Assembly (NCBI GenBank): GCA_035630195.1
Contig: DASQLD010000636.1
Coordinates: 1-9,139, forward strand
Origin: DASQDN01 sp035630195
Lineage (GTDB): Bacteria; Acidobacteriota; Terriglobia; Bryobacterales; Bryobacteraceae
Length of the DNA: 9,139 bases
Direction of reading: 5' to 3'
The notes under the pieces were generated by a model that searched no databases, was not told where the DNA came from, and worked only from the letters and a program-made list of their open reading frames with translations. Below, in pieces: positions 5,961 to 9,139 of this stretch (positions are counted from its first letter, which is position 1; every line of letters starts with the position of its first letter). Position numbers and translations under genes: made by a program.

Positions 5961-7073
5961 GTGGAGTTTACCGTCAGCAAAGCCGAACTGGTTCGAGAAC
6001 TAAACCTCTCGCAGGGTGTTGTTGAAAAGAAGACTACGATACCGATCCTTTCGAATGTTTTGCTCGAGACGGATGGGGATCGTCTGGTGCTCACAGCCAC
6101 AGATCTTGAGCTCGGGATTCGTTGTAGTTGTCCAGCGAAGGTGTCAAAGCAGGGCGCTGGAACTATTCCGGCGAAAAAACTACTCGACTACGTTCGTCTT
6201 CTGCCCGATTCCGATATTCAAGTGAAGTTCGGGGACAATCAGTGGGCGAATCTGTTGTGCGGACGCTCGCGCACCCGGATCGCCGGGATGTCTCGGGAGA
6301 GTTTTCCGGAACTGCCGCAGATGCCGGAGTTACTCGCCGAGATCCCGATTGCGACTCTTTCGGGCATGATCCAGAAGACAATCTTCTCGATCTCTGCCGA
6401 GGAATCGAGATTTACTCTCAATGGAGCTTTGCTCCTGCTGAAGAGCGATGGCCTCACGATGGTGGCCACTGACGGGCACCGGCTGGCCATGGTTGAATCA
6501 GAAACACCCTTGCCGTCCCTTGGAGCGCCCTTCAAGGCGTTGCTACCCCGCAAGGCCATGCAAGAGCTTGTGAAGCTTTCGGGCGACGCTGGCGAAGGCG
6601 CGGTCCTTCGATTCTCGGGCGATGAGAATCACCTATTTTTCGAAATCGGCGAACGGCTATTGATCTCGAGAAAGTTGACCGGGAATTTCCCGGATTACGA
6701 GCGGGTTCTCCCGAAGGATCAACCAAATTCCGTCAAGTTGGGCCGGGACGTGCTTCGATCGGCGATTGAGCGCGTAGCCCAGTTCGCGGACGAGCGTTCC
6801 CGCGCTATCCGCCTGCAGGTTGTACCGGGTGAATTGAAAGTGCATTCCTCGCTCTCGGAGACAGGAGAAAGCGAAGAGAGTCTGTCGGCGGAGTATGCCG
6901 GTCCGCAGACGGAGATCGGGTTCAATGCGCAGTACATGCTCGATTTCCTTCGGGCCTCGACGGAAGAGGATGTTTCCTTCCACTTTCGGGATGCGCAAAG
7001 CGCGGGTGAGATGCGGCCTTCCGGCGGTGACGGCGGCAGCTATCGATATGTGATCATGCCGATGCGTATTTGA
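5961..7073 (+). CDS. dnaN: DNA polymerase III subunit beta (sliding clamp)
   Basis: DnaN forms the dimeric ring that tethers DNA polymerase III and many other replication and repair proteins to DNA. The product has 370 residues, close to the 366 of E. coli, and shows the three repeated clamp domains. Clear landmarks are PILSNVLLE in domain 1, FPELP, FTLNGALLLL and ATDGHRLAMVE (169-179) in domain 2, LTGNFPDYERVLP at the domain 2/3 boundary, and the closing YVIMPMRI (363-370), whose MPMR forms part of the protein-binding cleft. The start is GTG with AGGAG at 5947-5951, nine bases upstream. The frame stays open upstream for some codons but offers no other standard start. gyrB follows after 34 bp without a terminator, so the two may be co-transcribed. 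Confidence 0.97.
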   Translation: MEFTVSKAELVRELNLSQGVVEKKTTIPILSNVLLETDGDRLVLTATDLELGIRCSCPAKVSKQGAGTIPAKKLLDYVRLLPDSDIQVKFGDNQWANLLCGRSRTRIAGMSRESFPELPQMPELLAEIPIATLSGMIQKTIFSISAEESRFTLNGALLLLKSDGLTMVATDGHRLAMVESETPLPSLGAPFKALLPRKAMQELVKLSGDAGEGAVLRFSGDENHLFFEIGERLLISRKLTGNFPDYERVLPKDQPNSVKLGRDVLRSAIERVAQFADERSRAIRLQVVPGELKVHSSLSETGESEESLSAEYAGPQTEIGFNAQYMLDFLRASTEEDVSFHFRDAQSAGEMRPSGGDGGSYRYVIMPMRI

Positions 7074-7107
7074 TCGCGGAGAATAGAAGAGGTTTTCCAG
7101 TAAATTT

Positions 7108-9139
7108 ATGGCAAGCAAAGATATGCCAACCGTAGGCATTTACGATTCAAGCAGTATCAAAGTTCTGGAAGGACTGGAGGCTGTTCGCCTTCGTCCCGCG
7201 ATGTACATCGGTTCGACGGGTTCGTCGGGATTGCACCACCTCGTCTATGAGGTCGTAGATAACTCCGTCGATGAAGCCTTGGCAGGGCACGCAACTCACA
7301 TTGAAGTAACAATTCACATCGATAACTCCGTAACGGTTGTCGATGACGGCCGCGGCATTCCGGTCGATATGCACGAGGAAGGCGTCTCCGCAGCCGAAGT
7401 CGTATTGACTAAATTGCATGCCGGGGGCAAGTTCGATTCCAACAGCTACAAAGTTTCTGGTGGTCTGCACGGCGTAGGCGTAAGCTGCGTCAATGCGCTC
7501 GCAGAGTTCCTCCGGCTCGAGATCTGGCGCGATAAGTCAACCTGGGAGCAGGAGTATGCTCGCGGAGTCCCGAAGGGTCCCCTACAGAGGACTGGAAAAG
7601 CCGGGACCAAGACAGGAACCAAACTCACTTTCCGCCCGGACTTCACGATTATGGATTCGGGCGCGTTCAACTTCGACACGCTTGCGCAACGCCTCCGCGA
7701 ACTTGCGTTCCTGAACAAAGGGCTCAAGATCACCCTGACCGATGAACGCGAGGATCCAGTCAAAAGCCATGAGTTTCACTACAGCGGCGGCATCGCCGAG
7801 TTCATCAAGCACCTGAACCGCGGTAAGAACGTTCTACACGAGAAGCCAATCCATTTCGAGGCGGACCGCGATGTGCCGAATGGCGTGCTCACGATGGAAG
7901 TAGCGCTGCAATACAACGACAGCTACTCCGAGACGCTCTTCAGTTTCGCTAATAACATCAATACGGTCGACGGCGGAACGCACATGACCGGCTTCCGTAC
8001 CGCTCTTACGCGAACCATCAATGCCGCCGGCCAGGCTGCAGGACTGTTCAAGGACGTAAAAGAAAACTTGTCCGGTGACGATGTCCGCGAAGGCTTGACA
8101 GCAGTCGTGAGCGTAAAGCTTCCTCAGCCGCAGTTTGAAGGTCAGACCAAGGGCAAATTAAACAGCGACATTGCAGGGTTCGTCACGCAGTTTGTGAACG
8201 ACAAACTCGCCGAGTTTTTCGATAAGAATCCGGCTGTCATGAAGCGGATTGTCGGCAAAGCAATTGAGGCCGCGAGAGCCCGGGAAGCTGCGCGAAAGGC
8301 TCGTGACCTGACGCGCCGCAAGGGAGCGCTCGACTCCGGTGGTTTGCCTGGCAAGCTTGCCGACTGCCAGGAGAAGGATCCGGAGCGATGCGAAGTATAT
8401 CTCGTCGAAGGTGAATCGGCCGGCGGTACCGCCAAGGGCGGACGTGACCGGCGCTACCAAGCGATCCTTCCTCTGCGAGGAAAGATTCTCAACGTTGAGA
8501 AGGCGCGTTACGACAAGATGCTCGGACATGAAGAAATCCGGGCGATGATCACGGCGATCGGAACGGGAATCGGCAAGGACGATTTCAACGTTGCGCGTCT
8601 GCGCTACAACAAGATCATCATCATGACGGATGCCGACGTTGACGGCTCGCACATCCGTACACTACTGTTGACGTTCTTCTTCCGTCATATGCAGGAATTG
8701 ATCACGCGCGGACACGTCTTTGTGGCTCAGCCCCCGCTCTATCGGATCAAAAAAGGCAAAACCGAAAAGTACATCAAAGACGACCGGGAGTTCACGGCCG
8801 AGATTCTGCGCCGCGCAATCGAGAATGTTGTAGTAGAGTACGGCGCACAAGAACCCACGAAGCTCGAAAAGGGAGAGTTGCGCAGCTTCCTGATGAGTCT
8901 TGACGAGTTACAGACGGTCTGGCGCCAGGCTGAGCGTAGACTTCGAGATACGCGCGTGGTTGAGATTTTGACTAATCCGCTTTATAAGCTGGATAGCAAG
9001 GCCGACTTTACCGACAAAATGAACGTCGAGCCCGTCTACGAGGCTCTGAAAGCTCTGAATCTGCCGGTCGAAATCAAGCTCGACGAGGAACACTCGGTCT
9101 GGCAAGTTGCCTATCGTGACGCGACGAATGCGGAACGAG
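7108..9139 (+). CDS. gyrB: DNA gyrase subunit B (partial, runs off right edge)
   Basis: GyrB is the ATPase subunit of DNA gyrase, which introduces negative supercoils with GyrA. 677 codons are visible and remain open to the window end; a full protein is usually about 640-870 residues, so the C-terminus is missing. The GHKL ATPase domain has E48 and N52 (EVVDNSVDEA), D79 in VDDGRGIP, the lid GGLHGVGV (118-125) and the transducer QTKGK with K348. The TOPRIM domain shows E434 in LVEGESAGG and the metal-binding D508-x-D510-x-D512-G. After TOPRIM, FVAQPPLYRIKKGKTEKYIKD is followed by extra sequence, as in the longer GyrB forms. ATG 7108 is preferred; its nearest purine-rich stretch (AGAAGAGG, 7085-7092) is 15 bases away. 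ATG 7123 is a second in-frame choice. ParE cannot be wholly excluded, but the position after dnaN favours GyrB. Confidence 0.96.
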   Translation, partial: MASKDMPTVGIYDSSSIKVLEGLEAVRLRPAMYIGSTGSSGLHHLVYEVVDNSVDEALAGHATHIEVTIHIDNSVTVVDDGRGIPVDMHEEGVSAAEVVLTKLHAGGKFDSNSYKVSGGLHGVGVSCVNALAEFLRLEIWRDKSTWEQEYARGVPKGPLQRTGKAGTKTGTKLTFRPDFTIMDSGAFNFDTLAQRLRELAFLNKGLKITLTDEREDPVKSHEFHYSGGIAEFIKHLNRGKNVLHEKPIHFEADRDVPNGVLTMEVALQYNDSYSETLFSFANNINTVDGGTHMTGFRTALTRTINAAGQAAGLFKDVKENLSGDDVREGLTAVVSVKLPQPQFEGQTKGKLNSDIAGFVTQFVNDKLAEFFDKNPAVMKRIVGKAIEAARAREAARKARDLTRRKGALDSGGLPGKLADCQEKDPERCEVYLVEGESAGGTAKGGRDRRYQAILPLRGKILNVEKARYDKMLGHEEIRAMITAIGTGIGKDDFNVARLRYNKIIIMTDADVDGSHIRTLLLTFFFRHMQELITRGHVFVAQPPLYRIKKGKTEKYIKDDREFTAEILRRAIENVVVEYGAQEPTKLEKGELRSFLMSLDELQTVWRQAERRLRDTRVVEILTNPLYKLDSKADFTDKMNVEPVYEALKALNLPVEIKLDEEHSVWQVAYRDATNAER

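Overview
This window looks like the replication-origin neighbourhood of a bacterial chromosome of moderate GC content (judged by eye, not counted). The right half carries dnaA, dnaN and a gyrB that runs off the right edge, all on the + strand. The GyrB and DnaA protein sequences, and a decayed DUF1800 gene nearby, suggest an acidobacterium (Acidobacteriota, Terriglobia-like). That placement rests on remembered family resemblance and needs a database search to confirm.

Layout. Positions 1-179: non-coding, little to see. 180-2578 (+): a polytopic GT-C type glycosyltransferase followed 32 bp later by a galE-type UDP-glucose 4-epimerase, probably one transcript for surface polysaccharide or glycolipid synthesis. 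2575-3198 (-): a secreted concanavalin-like (DUF1080/3-keto-disaccharide hydrolase-like) protein whose stop codon overlaps the galE stop tail to tail. 3199-3300: inverted repeats, including a good minus-strand intrinsic terminator. 3415-3787 (-): a DUF1800 protein remnant broken by frameshifts and a stop. 3790-3953 (+): the decayed 3' end of an insertion sequence with an ISL3-like transposase C-terminus, ending 7 bp from the 3' end of a tRNA. 3961-4036 (-): an intact tRNA-Gly(GCC) with its own promoter at 4054-4082.

4037-4314 is the dnaA upstream region. dnaA (4315-5685) has every expected AAA+ and DNA-binding motif, but its true start is uncertain: a perfect 21-bp palindrome made of two opposed DnaA-box-like 9-mers lies inside the first codons of the longest reading. 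The 275-bp dnaA-dnaN gap holds further DnaA-box-like 9-mers, an AT-rich patch and a perfect extended -10, so it is the best oriC and dnaN promoter candidate. dnaN (5961-7073) is intact. gyrB (7108 onward, 677 codons visible) has its ATPase and TOPRIM residues intact. recF is not between dnaN and gyrB.

I see no new multi-gene system here. What deserves a second look is the origin architecture, the His replacing the usual Asp in the DnaA DNA-reading motif, the gene graveyard beside the tRNA, and a weak signal-recognition-particle-RNA-like pattern upstream of dnaA.
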